Shown piece after piece: positions 48,364 through 58,829 of a DNA stretch of 64,000 nucleotides (its first letter is position 1; the number at the start of each line of letters is the position of its first letter). The notes under the pieces were generated by a model. The model was not told where the DNA came from. It made no database searches and saw only the letters and a program-made list of their open reading frames with translations. Source of the stretch: Corynebacterium sp. sy039 (GTDB taxonomy: Bacteria; Actinomycetota; Actinomycetes; Mycobacteriales; Mycobacteriaceae); NCBI RefSeq assembly GCF_007904105.1, contig NZ_CP042325.1, forward strand, positions 1,488,001-1,552,000, written 5' to 3'. Both the position numbers and the translations under genes were made by a program.

Positions 48364-48801
48364 TTAAGCTGCCAGCATAAGCTCCCCGGCCTCGCACTCC
48401 ACCTCCCACAGGAAATCTCGCACAAGAGCCATAAGCTCTTCCACTAAAAGCGGCGAAACACCATATTCCATCCCACTAGCTACGCGCGAACGAATGCGCG
48501 AGTAAGCAGAAAATTTCTTTGCCCATTCCCGACCCACATCATCAACGAGCTGCAATTGCAGCCAAGCGCTTTGCGGTTTACGCGACCGCCGAGCAATACG
48601 AGACAAAGACACCTTGGCACCAGCCACCCGCAATGCACACCGATAAGCAGATTCTAGCGCTGCATCATATTCTTCAGAATCATATTTATCTTGTGCCTCT
48701 TTCAATAGACCATAAGCCTTCAACAGAAAAACCCTATGCTTTGGCATTTTAGAGTAACCACTCGATGAAACTTTCTTTGTTTCCATCTGTACTACCGACA
48801 T
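48364..48801 (-). CDS. HEPN-type helical protein (SAV_6107 family)
   Basis: An all-helical basic protein in the region between DUF3040 and metF, of the SAV_6107-type HEPN family. Visible blocks are FLLKAYGLLKEAQDKYDSEEYDAALESAY, ALRVAGAKVSLSRIARRSRKP and the acidic C-terminus. Many HEPN domains are RNases, but the Arg-x(4)-His motif is not evident here, so activity is not claimed. Start uncertain: the ATG at 48801 has GGAGG upstream and gives 145 residues. An ATG at 48867 (167 residues) lacks a site but would make the gene abut its divergent neighbour. Confidence 0.7.
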   Translation of the reverse strand: MSVVQMETKKVSSSGYSKMPKHRVFLLKAYGLLKEAQDKYDSEEYDAALESAYRCALRVAGAKVSLSRIARRSRKPQSAWLQLQLVDDVGREWAKKFSAYSRIRSRVASGMEYGVSPLLVEELMALVRDFLWEVECEAGELMLAA

Positions 48802-48880
48802 CATGACCTCCATAATTTGATCTTTATCATCTTGAGCAAGCACTAACCTACCTACCCCTTGCGACATAGCATACACCCAT

Positions 48881-49555
48881 ATGCGAACATTTGTTCTAAA
48901 AGGTGAAAAAGGTGAGCCTGACCGTCGAAAGCGAAGAAAAAATAAAGCGATTAGATTATCTAATGTGGCTATACACTATGACCTGCTCAATAGAAACCAA
49001 TTCTTCAGTCTCACTCCACATCTTGTTGATGTATATATCGCAGCTATGGAGTACGATCCATCCATCAAGAAACAACGAGTACTTCACTGGCATAAAGACA
49101 GTATGGAACCAGGTTTTCATGCGATATTAGCCCATGACGACACCTCAATTCTTGGAATAGCCTATGGATATCGCGCTACTACTCATCATTGGTGGGGAGC
49201 AGAGATCGATCGAGGTATCGCACAATTTTATACAGAGAAAAGAATAAACGATCACGAATTTTTGATCCGGAAAAAAATTCTTAACAGTTTTTTTGAGTTA
49301 GCAGAGATACACGTCACCCCGCAAGCTCAAGGGCAAGGCATTGGTCAAGAACTTTTCACTCGCCTAGCTTGTTGTGCAAGCAAAATCAACGCCAAACACT
49401 TATTACTGTCCACCCCAGAAGTACCAGCAGAAAATAACGCTGCTTTTCGGCTTTATCGACGACTTGGCTGCACAGATTTTCTGCGTCATTTCCTCTTCAC
49501 TGGCGATAACCGACCGTTTGCTATCCTGCATACCCCACTGCCATTGGACTATTAA
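48881..49555 (+). CDS. GNAT family N-acetyltransferase
   Basis: A 224-residue GCN5-related acetyltransferase. The acetyl-CoA loop is VTPQAQGQGIGQELF at about residues 148-160, followed by the helix ENNAAFRLYRRLGCTDF. The first 28 residues are basic and may not belong to the fold. No Shine-Dalgarno precedes the ATG; a TAGCAT box eight bases upstream suggests possible leaderless transcription. The acceptor substrate is unknown. Converges on metF. Confidence 0.82.
   Translation: MRTFVLKGEKGEPDRRKRRKNKAIRLSNVAIHYDLLNRNQFFSLTPHLVDVYIAAMEYDPSIKKQRVLHWHKDSMEPGFHAILAHDDTSILGIAYGYRATTHHWWGAEIDRGIAQFYTEKRINDHEFLIRKKILNSFFELAEIHVTPQAQGQGIGQELFTRLACCASKINAKHLLLSTPEVPAENNAAFRLYRRLGCTDFLRHFLFTGDNRPFAILHTPLPLDY
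48883..48898. promoter_or_regulatory. LexA-box-like palindrome
   Basis: GCGAACATTTGTTCTA matches the corynebacterial SOS box TCGAAC/A-A-NN-TGTTCGA at 12 of 14 defined positions. It spans the first codons of the GNAT gene as annotated and stands 14 to 80 bases upstream of the divergent HEPN gene, depending on that start. Function not shown. Confidence 0.4.
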
Positions 49556-49560
49556 GCTGC

Positions 49561-49590
49561 CGCAGTAATCTTCAGTAATCCTCAGCAATC
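49561..49590. repeat. Three 10-bp direct repeats between GNAT and metF genes
   Basis: Units cgCAGTAATC, ttCAGTAATC and ctCAGCAATC lie in register in the 57-base convergent gap. No terminator hairpin is present; the meaning is unknown. Confidence 0.45.
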
Positions 49591-49612
49591 GCAGTTCGCA
49601 CGGCTTAACCAA

Positions 49613-50587
49613 CTAGCGCACAGCATCATGCCCCAAAGCTGCACCCCAAGCAGGTGCCATTCCTAGATTATGCAATACCTCTTGGGTCGCCCTAGCAAAG
49701 TTAAGCGTCATAAAATGCAGATCAGGCGCGCCTTCAGCAATTAATCGCTCTGCCATAAGAGTGCTCAATTCAATACCCACTTTACGCACCTCATCATCAC
49801 CGCCACATTCTGCCGCACGCCTAAGCTGCTCATGCACCCGCGATGGCACATGCGCACCAGAAAGCTCGGTTTGTCGCGCCAAACTACGCATACTGGTGAT
49901 AGGCATTATTCCTGGAATAATCGGTTTGGCACCATGTTCCGAATCAGCTTTGAGCAAACGATCACGCAACCGTAGGTAGTATTCCACATCAAAAAACATC
50001 TGAGTGATCGAAAACTCAGCACCCGCACGTAATTTTGCTAGCGTCACTTCAGTATCAGCTGCCAAAGATGGCGCACGAAAATGCCCCTCAGGAAAAGAAG
50101 CAATACCCACTTGAAAATGCTGCGTTTGCGGCAACCGTCGAGTAAGCTCAATCAACTCCTGCGCATATTCATATCCCCCTGGTGTCTTCGTCCACGGCCC
50201 TAGCGGATCAGCTCCCGGCGGATCACCACGCAATGCTAATAAATTAGACAAACCTGCCTGCGCATATTCAGTCAAAATCGACACTAATTCTTCTTCTGTG
50301 TGATTAACCAATGTAAGATGCACCAACGTCGTAAGTGGGTGATGAGCAAGTTCATGAGCAATGCGCGTTGTTCTTTCTCGCGACGACCCGCCTGCTCCAT
50401 ACGTCACTGATACAAAGGCAGCTCCAAGATCATGAAACACCTCTGCCGCTTTCCACAACCTCTGCTCTGCCGCGTCATCTCTCGGTGGCATAAACTCCAC
50501 GGAAAAAGGAACTCTGCCAGGGTTTACTGTGGAGATAACATCTGTAATGGTGCGTTGATAAGAAGCAGGAACCGAGGAAAAAGACAT
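49613..50587 (-). CDS. metF: Methylenetetrahydrofolate reductase
   Basis: Reduces 5,10-methylene-THF to 5-methyl-THF with FAD, feeding methionine synthesis. The 324-residue barrel has the N-terminal PFSVEFMPPRD with the catalytic Glu, VSVTYGAGGSSRERT, NLLALRGDPPG, and ITQMFFDVEYYLRL. It is transcribed divergently from the prenyl diphosphate synthase gene across 151 bases. Confidence 0.94.
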   Translation of the reverse strand: MSFSSVPASYQRTITDVISTVNPGRVPFSVEFMPPRDDAAEQRLWKAAEVFHDLGAAFVSVTYGAGGSSRERTTRIAHELAHHPLTTLVHLTLVNHTEEELVSILTEYAQAGLSNLLALRGDPPGADPLGPWTKTPGGYEYAQELIELTRRLPQTQHFQVGIASFPEGHFRAPSLAADTEVTLAKLRAGAEFSITQMFFDVEYYLRLRDRLLKADSEHGAKPIIPGIMPITSMRSLARQTELSGAHVPSRVHEQLRRAAECGGDDEVRKVGIELSTLMAERLIAEGAPDLHFMTLNFARATQEVLHNLGMAPAWGAALGHDAVR

Positions 50588-50738
50588 GACAGTATCTTAT
50601 TGAGCTTTACTCCAAGAAAGAAAACTACTTTGGCAAATATGAAAAGAATTGAACTGTAGCTGACAAACAAGCGATAATAGAGCGTGAAAACCCATTCGTA
50701 GAGCACTCTCTACATCAGTTTCAGCACAAGGATTTTGC

Positions 50739-51839
50739 ATGACTTTTTCTACCAGCGAGCTTTCCAGCTCACCTTTTTCTTTTGAGCAATTACCTCGCCA
50801 TGTAGAACGCTGTCTGAACGACTATTTTCAGCATCGCTGGGATGAGATCACTAAAATTGGCTCACCTGTGGTTGAGGCCATGTCCATTCTGAAAAACTAT
50901 GTACTCAACGGCGGTAAACGCATCCGCCCCATGTATGCTTGGGTTGGTTTTAGTAGCTCCTACGGTTGGGAACGCACAGAATTCACACCACAAGCAGTTC
51001 TTCAGGCAGTGAGTAGCCTTGAATTTATCCAAGCCTGTGCCCTCATCCACGATGATTATATTGATTCTTCTGATACCCGACGCGGCCACCCTACCGTGCA
51101 CCGTCAAGCAGAAAACATACACAACCAGCGCAGGTGGTCAGGATCGAGCCAACATTTTGGCGCCAGTCTTTCTATCCTTATCGGGGATATGGCTATGGTA
51201 TGGGCAGATGATATGTTTCACTCCACGAATCTTCCCACTGACGCACTCACTCGCGCCCGCATCCCCTGGGAGGCAATGCGCACAGAAGTTATTGGCGGAC
51301 AATTACTCGACATCATCAATGAACATTCAGCCGATGAATCCATTGACCGAGCACACAATGTCAATCGCTATAAAACCGCTGCATACACCATAGAGCGTCC
51401 GCTCCATATTGGTGCTGCACTAGCAGGTGCGTCAGAAAAAACCATTGCTGCGTTGAGAGCATACGGACAAGACATTGGCATCGCTTTTCAGCTTCGCGAC
51501 GATTTGCTCGGAGTTTTTGGCGACCCCACCATAACAGGAAAACCTGCTGGTGATGATCTCCGTGAAGGCAAGCGTACGGTACTTATTGCCACTGCACTAA
51601 CCCTCGATCCACAACGAAGTGACTATATCCGAACCCATCTCGGTCAGGTAACTGAAGCAGAAGATATCGCCCAATTAGCTCAAACGCTCAGAGACACTGG
51701 CGTTGAAGAACATATGGAGCAACTCATTAGCTCCCTTACCGAATCCGGTATCGCTCATCTAGAACAATGCGACTTAGCACCAGGTGGTCGTGACGCTCTT
51801 ATACAATTAGCCCATCGCGCCACGGCACGACGCACCTAA
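50739..51839 (+). CDS. idsA: Polyprenyl diphosphate synthase (geranylgeranyl type, IdsA-like)
   Basis: Condenses isopentenyl diphosphate with allylic diphosphates. The 366-residue all-helical enzyme shows the first Asp-rich motif DDYIDSSDTRRG, GGKRIRPMY before it, and the second, DDLLGVFGD. Chain length is not decided by sequence here; in C. glutamicum the gene at this location (upstream of mptA) makes geranylgeranyl diphosphate. It precedes mptA by nine bases and may supply the polyprenyl carrier that MptA uses. Confidence 0.9.
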   Translation: MTFSTSELSSSPFSFEQLPRHVERCLNDYFQHRWDEITKIGSPVVEAMSILKNYVLNGGKRIRPMYAWVGFSSSYGWERTEFTPQAVLQAVSSLEFIQACALIHDDYIDSSDTRRGHPTVHRQAENIHNQRRWSGSSQHFGASLSILIGDMAMVWADDMFHSTNLPTDALTRARIPWEAMRTEVIGGQLLDIINEHSADESIDRAHNVNRYKTAAYTIERPLHIGAALAGASEKTIAALRAYGQDIGIAFQLRDDLLGVFGDPTITGKPAGDDLREGKRTVLIATALTLDPQRSDYIRTHLGQVTEAEDIAQLAQTLRDTGVEEHMEQLISSLTESGIAHLEQCDLAPGGRDALIQLAHRATARRT

Positions 51840-51848
51840 AGGACAACC

Positions 51849-53372
51849 ATGCACACGCTAAACCACAGCTCATCTGTGAGAAAAACCGCCACACAGCCTT
51901 GGTGGGGGCAACGTCTTTTCCGCTGTTTTTCTCATCTTTCCCCTTATACATTAGGCATTATTGCCAGCTGTATCATCATGCTTTCTTCCTTTGGCGCAGG
52001 TGCTACTCGTAATCATGGCGGAATTCTTGATCGTTTTGGCTTAAACTTTTTCACTTTTGGACATGGTTCACTTATCTGTAACGTCTTTCTTTGGATCGGG
52101 ATCTTTCTTTTTGTCATTGCGTGGCTTGTATTAGGACGCAACCTGATTCACCGCAACATTGAGTTTCCTGTCACGAAAATTTATCGCATCATGTTGTGGT
52201 GGGTTTTTCCACTTTCCTTTGCCAGTCCCCTTATGAGTCGAGATGTCTATTCCTATCTCATGCAAGGAAAACTTTTAGAAAAAGGCTTTGACCCATATAC
52301 CCAAGGTGCTGCAGCTAATCCAGGTGTGTATCTAGTAGAGGTATCCCCAGACTGGCGCAATACCACCACCCCTTATGGTCCGCTCCATCTATACCTCGGG
52401 TCATTAATCACTCGTGTCGTCGGCGATAACCTAACACTTGGGCTTTTTCTTTTTAAGATTATTTCCTTAGCCGGCTTTGCGCTTATTGCTTTCTCCATTG
52501 CACGTATCGCTCTATTATTTAATGTGCAACCTAGCTATGCACTCTGGATTGGGGTGCTCAATCCTGTGGTCGTATTCCATCTCGTCGGCGGAATGCATAA
52601 TGAGTCAGTCATGGTTGGATTAGTAAGTCTAGGTATTTATCTAGCACTTAAAAATAACCTTTACCTCGGAATAGTGATTATCTCTATTGCAATGGCGCTC
52701 AAAGCTACTGCTGCCCTAGCCTTGCCTTTTCTCATTTGGCTTGCTGTACTTCGGCGTGATAACTTACGCCAGAAAATACTGGCTTTCTTTATTAGCTCCA
52801 TCACTGGTGTGTTCTTATGCTTGGCAACGCTTTACATCATCACGATGCTCTCTGGCGCAACCTGGGGTTGGATTGCGGAACTGACTGGCAATACCAAAGT
52901 AATTAACCCACTTGCTTTCCCCTCATTTCTCAGTGGCATCATCAGTTCTATTTTTAGTGTATGGATACCTGACTTCCCGTATAACAAAGTGTTGGCAGTT
53001 ATCCGTCTTGTATCGATGGCGTTCTTGCTCATCGGAGTAATAGCAAGTTGGATATATTTCCGCACTTCTAAACTGGCTATTCTACGCGGTGTCACTGTTG
53101 CTTACTGCTGTGTATTTATTTTTAATTCAGTAACCCTACCGTGGTATTACGCAAGTATTCTTACTCTCTTTGGCGTTATCCATGCACCTAAATGGGCTAA
53201 AAAACTTATTATTGGTTTTTCTATTATTATTGCGCTTTCTTTTACTGGTGGCGGCAACCACCAGTTCTACCAACCACTGTGGATGATTATCGTAAGCATT
53301 CTTGCTTGCTGGGCAGTGCATTGGATTTTTCTTACACCGTATAAGCACCAAGGCCAACAAACTACAGGTTAA
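51849..53372 (+). CDS. mptA: Alpha-1,6-mannosyltransferase MptA (GT-C fold)
   Basis: Extends the mannan core of lipomannan using polyprenyl-phosphomannose at the outer face of the membrane. The 507-residue protein has about 12 helices and the GT-C acidic loop region SRDVYSYLMQGKLLEKGFDPY after the second or third helix. The gene pair with a prenyl diphosphate synthase, and with pknL close by, is the known C. glutamicum mptA setting. Its stop overlaps the convergent Rv2175c-type gene by four bases. Confidence 0.87.
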   Translation: MHTLNHSSSVRKTATQPWWGQRLFRCFSHLSPYTLGIIASCIIMLSSFGAGATRNHGGILDRFGLNFFTFGHGSLICNVFLWIGIFLFVIAWLVLGRNLIHRNIEFPVTKIYRIMLWWVFPLSFASPLMSRDVYSYLMQGKLLEKGFDPYTQGAAANPGVYLVEVSPDWRNTTTPYGPLHLYLGSLITRVVGDNLTLGLFLFKIISLAGFALIAFSIARIALLFNVQPSYALWIGVLNPVVVFHLVGGMHNESVMVGLVSLGIYLALKNNLYLGIVIISIAMALKATAALALPFLIWLAVLRRDNLRQKILAFFISSITGVFLCLATLYIITMLSGATWGWIAELTGNTKVINPLAFPSFLSGIISSIFSVWIPDFPYNKVLAVIRLVSMAFLLIGVIASWIYFRTSKLAILRGVTVAYCCVFIFNSVTLPWYYASILTLFGVIHAPKWAKKLIIGFSIIIALSFTGGGNHQFYQPLWMIIVSILACWAVHWIFLTPYKHQGQQTTG

Positions 53373-53758
53373 AACGCCAACGCTTGCGCTCGACGCATCA
53401 CTTCACGCGCCAAATGCCCATGCAATGCGTCGATAGGGCGACCTGGTAAGGAATCATCTTCAGTGAAGAGATAGGAAAAAATTTCCTCGTCGCTATAGCC
53501 GCCATCTGCTAACAGGGCAATAACACCTGGAACAAAACTATTCGTGTTTCCTTTTGCAGCAATGAAAGCCTCTGGGATTTTTTGGACTTTCTCTAGCTTT
53601 AAGGAAATGAGTTTATGGTCATTGAGTAGATGAAAAACTTTTGTGACTGGCACGCCAATACGCTGTGCATATTCCGGCACTGTCAGTAGTGTTTCACCGG
53701 CTAGAACGTGCGCTAAATGGGCTTGGACATTGACAGGAGTTCTATCATATGTGTTCAC
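53369..53758 (-). CDS. Rv2175c-type winged-helix DNA-binding protein
   Basis: A 129-residue protein homologous to M. tuberculosis Rv2175c, a DNA-binding protein phosphorylated by PknL and encoded beside it. It has an N-terminal helix-turn-helix-like region (LTVPEYAQRIGVPVTKVFHLLNDHKL) and a helical C-terminal part (RPIDALHGHLAREVMRRAQALAF). Adjacency to pknL on the opposite strand repeats the mycobacterial arrangement. The DNA target is unknown. Confidence 0.86.
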   Translation of the reverse strand: MNTYDRTPVNVQAHLAHVLAGETLLTVPEYAQRIGVPVTKVFHLLNDHKLISLKLEKVQKIPEAFIAAKGNTNSFVPGVIALLADGGYSDEEIFSYLFTEDDSLPGRPIDALHGHLAREVMRRAQALAF

Positions 53759-53880
53759 GCTTACTTATTCTATCGTGTTCTGCGTTTTCTGTAAGAATAG
53801 TTCTTCACATACCTACGCAAATGGTTCTGCTGTGTCGTGTGAGTTGGGAATAATACGCAATTTCGACCATACTTATAGCC

Positions 53881-56091
53881 ATGACGATGTTACAGGTAGG
53901 AGATGTACTTGAAGGACGCTATCAGATTGAAGCTCCGATTGCTCGCGGCGGTATGTCCACAGTTTATCGTTGTATAGACACTCGCTTGGCTCGATATGTC
54001 GCCGCCAAAGTCATGGATGATAAGTACGCCCATGACCCTATCTTCACGCAGCGTTTTAAGCGAGAAGCACAGTCCATGGCCAAACTGAGCCACCCGTGTT
54101 TGGTTGGGGTATATGATTTCTCGAGCCAAGGAGAACATATCTTCCTCATCATGGAGCTTATTACAGGTGGCACATTGCGTGAGCTACTAGCAGAACGTGG
54201 TCCAATGCCTGCCCATGCCGCTGCAGCGGTACTGCGCAGTGTACTCACTGGGTTATCCGTTGCGCATCAAGCAGGGATGGTGCATCGAGATATTAAACCG
54301 GATAACGTGCTAATCAATGCAGATCATCAGGTTAAATTAGCGGATTTTGGTTTAGTACGTGCTGCATCAGCAAGTACCGCCACATCAACACAGATCGTCG
54401 GTACTGTCTCCTATCTATCTCCGGAGCAGGTCACCGGGGATGATATCAGTGCTCGCTCTGATGTCTATTCCGCTGGTATCTTGTTATTCGAGCTTCTTAC
54501 TGGGCAGACTCCCTTCCAAGGCGATACCCAAATCTCTCATGCCTATGCCCGTCTTGAGTCAGATGTGCCCGCTCCTAGTTCGCTTATCGACGGCGTGCCA
54601 AAACTTTTTGACGACCTTGTCGCCACCGCAACAGCACGCAATCCTGATGAACGCTTTGTTGATGCTACCGAATTTTTACACGCTCTCGACGATATTTCTA
54701 CTGCACTCAACCTCCCTGAGTTCACTATTCCAGTTCCAGTTAATTCTGCTGCACATCGCGCTTCCGAACAACTATCATCAACTGCTCACACAGACTTATT
54801 CACCACTGATATCAACCGACCTGGCTCTGAACCTACGGCACGCACCACTGCATTGCCTCAAGCAGAACAACCACATGAAACTCAGGTTTTCCCAAGTATG
54901 GATGCTCATGCCTCTACTGCTGCTGGCTATGGCGTCGAAAGCGCTCATTTTGCGGATCAAAGTGAGGCTGTGGTATCCAATACGAACGCGCATACACCAA
55001 CGTTGAGCAATCGCAGCAAAACTGGTTTCATCGCATGGTTGATTACCGTCTTATTATTTACTGCAGCAGTAGCTGTGGGAGCCTGGTGGTTCGGTTCAGG
55101 ACGATATGGAGAAATCCCGCAAGTATTGGGTATGGAAGAAAACCAAGCTGTCGCTACGATCGAACAAGCAGGGTTTAGCGTAACCACATCTGATGTGTAT
55201 AACAATGATATTGAAGCACATCACTCTGTAGGGACTAATCCTGCCAGTGGCGAACGCGCAGTACGGGGAAAAGACATTACAGTGCTTATCTCACGTGGTC
55301 AGCCTACGGTTCCAGCAATACCAAATACGAATACAATTGCAGCTTACCGGCCACTATTAGAAGAGCGTACGCTCAAACTGGTTACCGGTATCCAAGAATA
55401 TAGCGATACCATTCCCGAAGGTAATATCATCCGCACAGATCCTCAACCAGGAGAAACTGTGCCTACAGATTCCACTGTCACAGTTTATACTTCTAAAGGT
55501 GCTGCTCCAGTAAATGTGCCAAGCCTTGAAGATAAAGAGAGCAAAGACGCCATAGAAGAATTAGAAAATCTTGGTTTATCCGTTACTGTGGTCAAAGAGT
55601 TCTCCCCGCGTTTTGCTAATGATCACGTCATCGAAACAGATCCCCCTGCTGGCACCATGTTGCCGAAGAAATCTGCAGTAACGCTCAAAGTATCCACTGC
55701 TATTGAAGTGCCTGATGTATCTGGGTTGAGTGAATCAGAGGCGAAGAAACGTCTTGCTAAAGCAGGAGTGACCGTGGAACAAGTTACCCGTTCTACGAGT
55801 GCGGTTGGTGAGTCTAAAGATACTGTCGTAGGCACCAGTCCTGAAGCACAATCTCTGCTTGATCCAGCGAACTCTAATGTAACGCTCATTCTCGTAGGTG
55901 AAGTAGAGATACCGAATGTGGTAGGAAAAACGGTAAAAGAAGCGAAACAAATTCTTAGCGACGCAGGCTTTAGCGCTACGGTGAAGGGATCGACAAAACC
56001 TAATGCCAAAGTCTACTGGCAATCACCTACCAGTTTTATTGTTAGCAATTCTGCCCAAGAAGGAACGGAAATCACACTTCATGCAAATTAA
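53881..56091 (+). CDS. pknL: Serine/threonine protein kinase PknL with five PASTA domains
   Basis: Membrane receptor kinase. The kinase domain covers about 1-270: Gly-rich loop near 20-29, Lys43 (VAAKVM), HRD at 135-137 with the catalytic Asp137, DFG at 155-157 and the APE-like SPEQ. After a Pro/Ser/Ala linker one helix spans about 380-403, then five PASTA repeats fill 410-736. PASTA domains bind cell-wall muropeptides. M. tuberculosis PknL lacks PASTA repeats while the C. glutamicum protein has five. The gene overlaps mptC by 11 bases. Confidence 0.95.
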   Translation: MTMLQVGDVLEGRYQIEAPIARGGMSTVYRCIDTRLARYVAAKVMDDKYAHDPIFTQRFKREAQSMAKLSHPCLVGVYDFSSQGEHIFLIMELITGGTLRELLAERGPMPAHAAAAVLRSVLTGLSVAHQAGMVHRDIKPDNVLINADHQVKLADFGLVRAASASTATSTQIVGTVSYLSPEQVTGDDISARSDVYSAGILLFELLTGQTPFQGDTQISHAYARLESDVPAPSSLIDGVPKLFDDLVATATARNPDERFVDATEFLHALDDISTALNLPEFTIPVPVNSAAHRASEQLSSTAHTDLFTTDINRPGSEPTARTTALPQAEQPHETQVFPSMDAHASTAAGYGVESAHFADQSEAVVSNTNAHTPTLSNRSKTGFIAWLITVLLFTAAVAVGAWWFGSGRYGEIPQVLGMEENQAVATIEQAGFSVTTSDVYNNDIEAHHSVGTNPASGERAVRGKDITVLISRGQPTVPAIPNTNTIAAYRPLLEERTLKLVTGIQEYSDTIPEGNIIRTDPQPGETVPTDSTVTVYTSKGAAPVNVPSLEDKESKDAIEELENLGLSVTVVKEFSPRFANDHVIETDPPAGTMLPKKSAVTLKVSTAIEVPDVSGLSESEAKKRLAKAGVTVEQVTRSTSAVGESKDTVVGTSPEAQSLLDPANSNVTLILVGEVEIPNVVGKTVKEAKQILSDAGFSATVKGSTKPNAKVYWQSPTSFIVSNSAQEGTEITLHAN

Positions 56092-57235
56092 CACACTATC
56101 TGCCACACGCACTCGACTTATCACAATAACCGCCACCATTATCTCCTGCGGCATTATTGCTTATATCATGCGAGGCAAAGAGGATTTTATCCGTTATCTC
56201 ATTGACACCGATGTATATAGACTAGGCGCGATTGAGTTCTTAGGTGAAGGTGATCTCTACAACAAGGACTATGCCACGCGGCTGATTAACTTACCTTTTA
56301 CCTATCCTCCTTTTGGTGCTTTATTCTTTATTCCTTTTGCATTTTTAGGTCAAGTTGGCGCTGAAACCCTCCTCACTGTGGTGTCAGCGCTTTGCCTGTG
56401 GCTGAGCATGGGTGCTATCTTGCGTACGGCTGATATTAAAAAACCCTGGTTATGGGCACTGTGGTGCTTGCCTGTGGCTCTCGTTTTTGAGCCGGTTCAT
56501 GAGACTTTCCAGTTTGGACAGATCAATCTCATTCTTATGGCATTAGTGATTATTGATATCACTGGTCTTATTCCTAAACTTCCTCGCGGTATTCTCATTG
56601 GTGTTGCTGCTGCAATTAAGCTCACCCCAGCATATTTTGGGCTTTATTTCTTAGCACGAGCGCAGTGGAAGGGCGTACTAGGAGTCATCGGTGGTTTTCT
56701 CGGCGCCAGTGCGCTTGCTTTCATATGTCACCCTGCAACAAGCATTCAATACTTCACCAGCGTTGTCTTTCATGCAAACAGAATCGGTAATCCAGAGTAT
56801 GCGAAAAATGTTTCCATCTCAGGAATCAATGCACGAACCGTCGATAGTCAATTAGTGTGGCTGATCGTATGTGTGGCAATTACCGCATTAGCTTTTTTCG
56901 CTGCTCGACGCGCAACTGTGGCGCAAAAACCGCTCCTAGCGATTATTGCTATTGCGCTAGCTTGCTTATGTGTTTCTCCAGTGAGCTGGTCACATCACTG
57001 GGTGTGGTTAGTACCTACTGTGATCGTGCTCTTTATCTATAACTATCGTGGGTTAGCGATATGGGGTGTGCTGGCTGCGATTGTGTTCCCCTTCCACTAC
57101 TATTTACCGCAAACTGGTGGCGTAGAGTCAGAATGGGCACTGTGGCAGCAAGTGCTTGGTGCGCACTATGTTATTTTTGCATTGGTTATTTTGTGCATAA
57201 CGCTGCGTCTGCCTAAGGTGGCAACCGCTCACTAA
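56081..57235 (+). CDS. mptC: Alpha-1,2-mannosyltransferase, GT87 (MptC-like)
   Basis: Adds alpha-1,2-mannose branches to lipomannan, by family. The 384-residue membrane protein has about nine helices and the GT87 loop with the catalytic Asp (YLIDTDVYRLGAIEF). The start is the ATG at 56081, inside the last codons of pknL (11-base overlap), giving coupled translation; the longer frame from 56003 is the pknL overlap read out of phase. In C. glutamicum an mptC gene lies at this place near mptA. Confidence 0.85.
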   Translation: MQINTLSATRTRLITITATIISCGIIAYIMRGKEDFIRYLIDTDVYRLGAIEFLGEGDLYNKDYATRLINLPFTYPPFGALFFIPFAFLGQVGAETLLTVVSALCLWLSMGAILRTADIKKPWLWALWCLPVALVFEPVHETFQFGQINLILMALVIIDITGLIPKLPRGILIGVAAAIKLTPAYFGLYFLARAQWKGVLGVIGGFLGASALAFICHPATSIQYFTSVVFHANRIGNPEYAKNVSISGINARTVDSQLVWLIVCVAITALAFFAARRATVAQKPLLAIIAIALACLCVSPVSWSHHWVWLVPTVIVLFIYNYRGLAIWGVLAAIVFPFHYYLPQTGGVESEWALWQQVLGAHYVIFALVILCITLRLPKVATAH

Positions 57236-57254
57236 AATCTACTGGAAATAAGCT

Positions 57255-57290
57255 CTGGGGAGAACCATAAAAAATTATGGCTCTCCCCAG
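57255..57290. terminator. Terminator shared by mptC and aroG
   Basis: A 15-bp stem with one A-C mismatch (CTGGGGAGA-CCATAA against TTATGG-TCTCCCCAG) and a four-A loop, in the convergent gap. T-rich sequence follows on both sides, weaker than at classic terminators. Confidence 0.7.
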
Positions 57291-57345
57291 CTTATATAGT
57301 GCTTATGACTCTCCTAGAATCAGGGTTTAGGATTATCACGAAATT

Positions 57346-58782
<1,437 letters not shown>

Positions 58783-58829
58783 TTATTGAGCACAATCAGC
58801 TATTTCTCACTTGGCGCAACTCCACCCAC

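Noticed and set aside
48903..49130. Second plus-strand frame over the GNAT N-terminus, suggesting a frameshift
   Set aside because: It shows no acetyltransferase similarity, and the main frame is intact through the whole GNAT fold.
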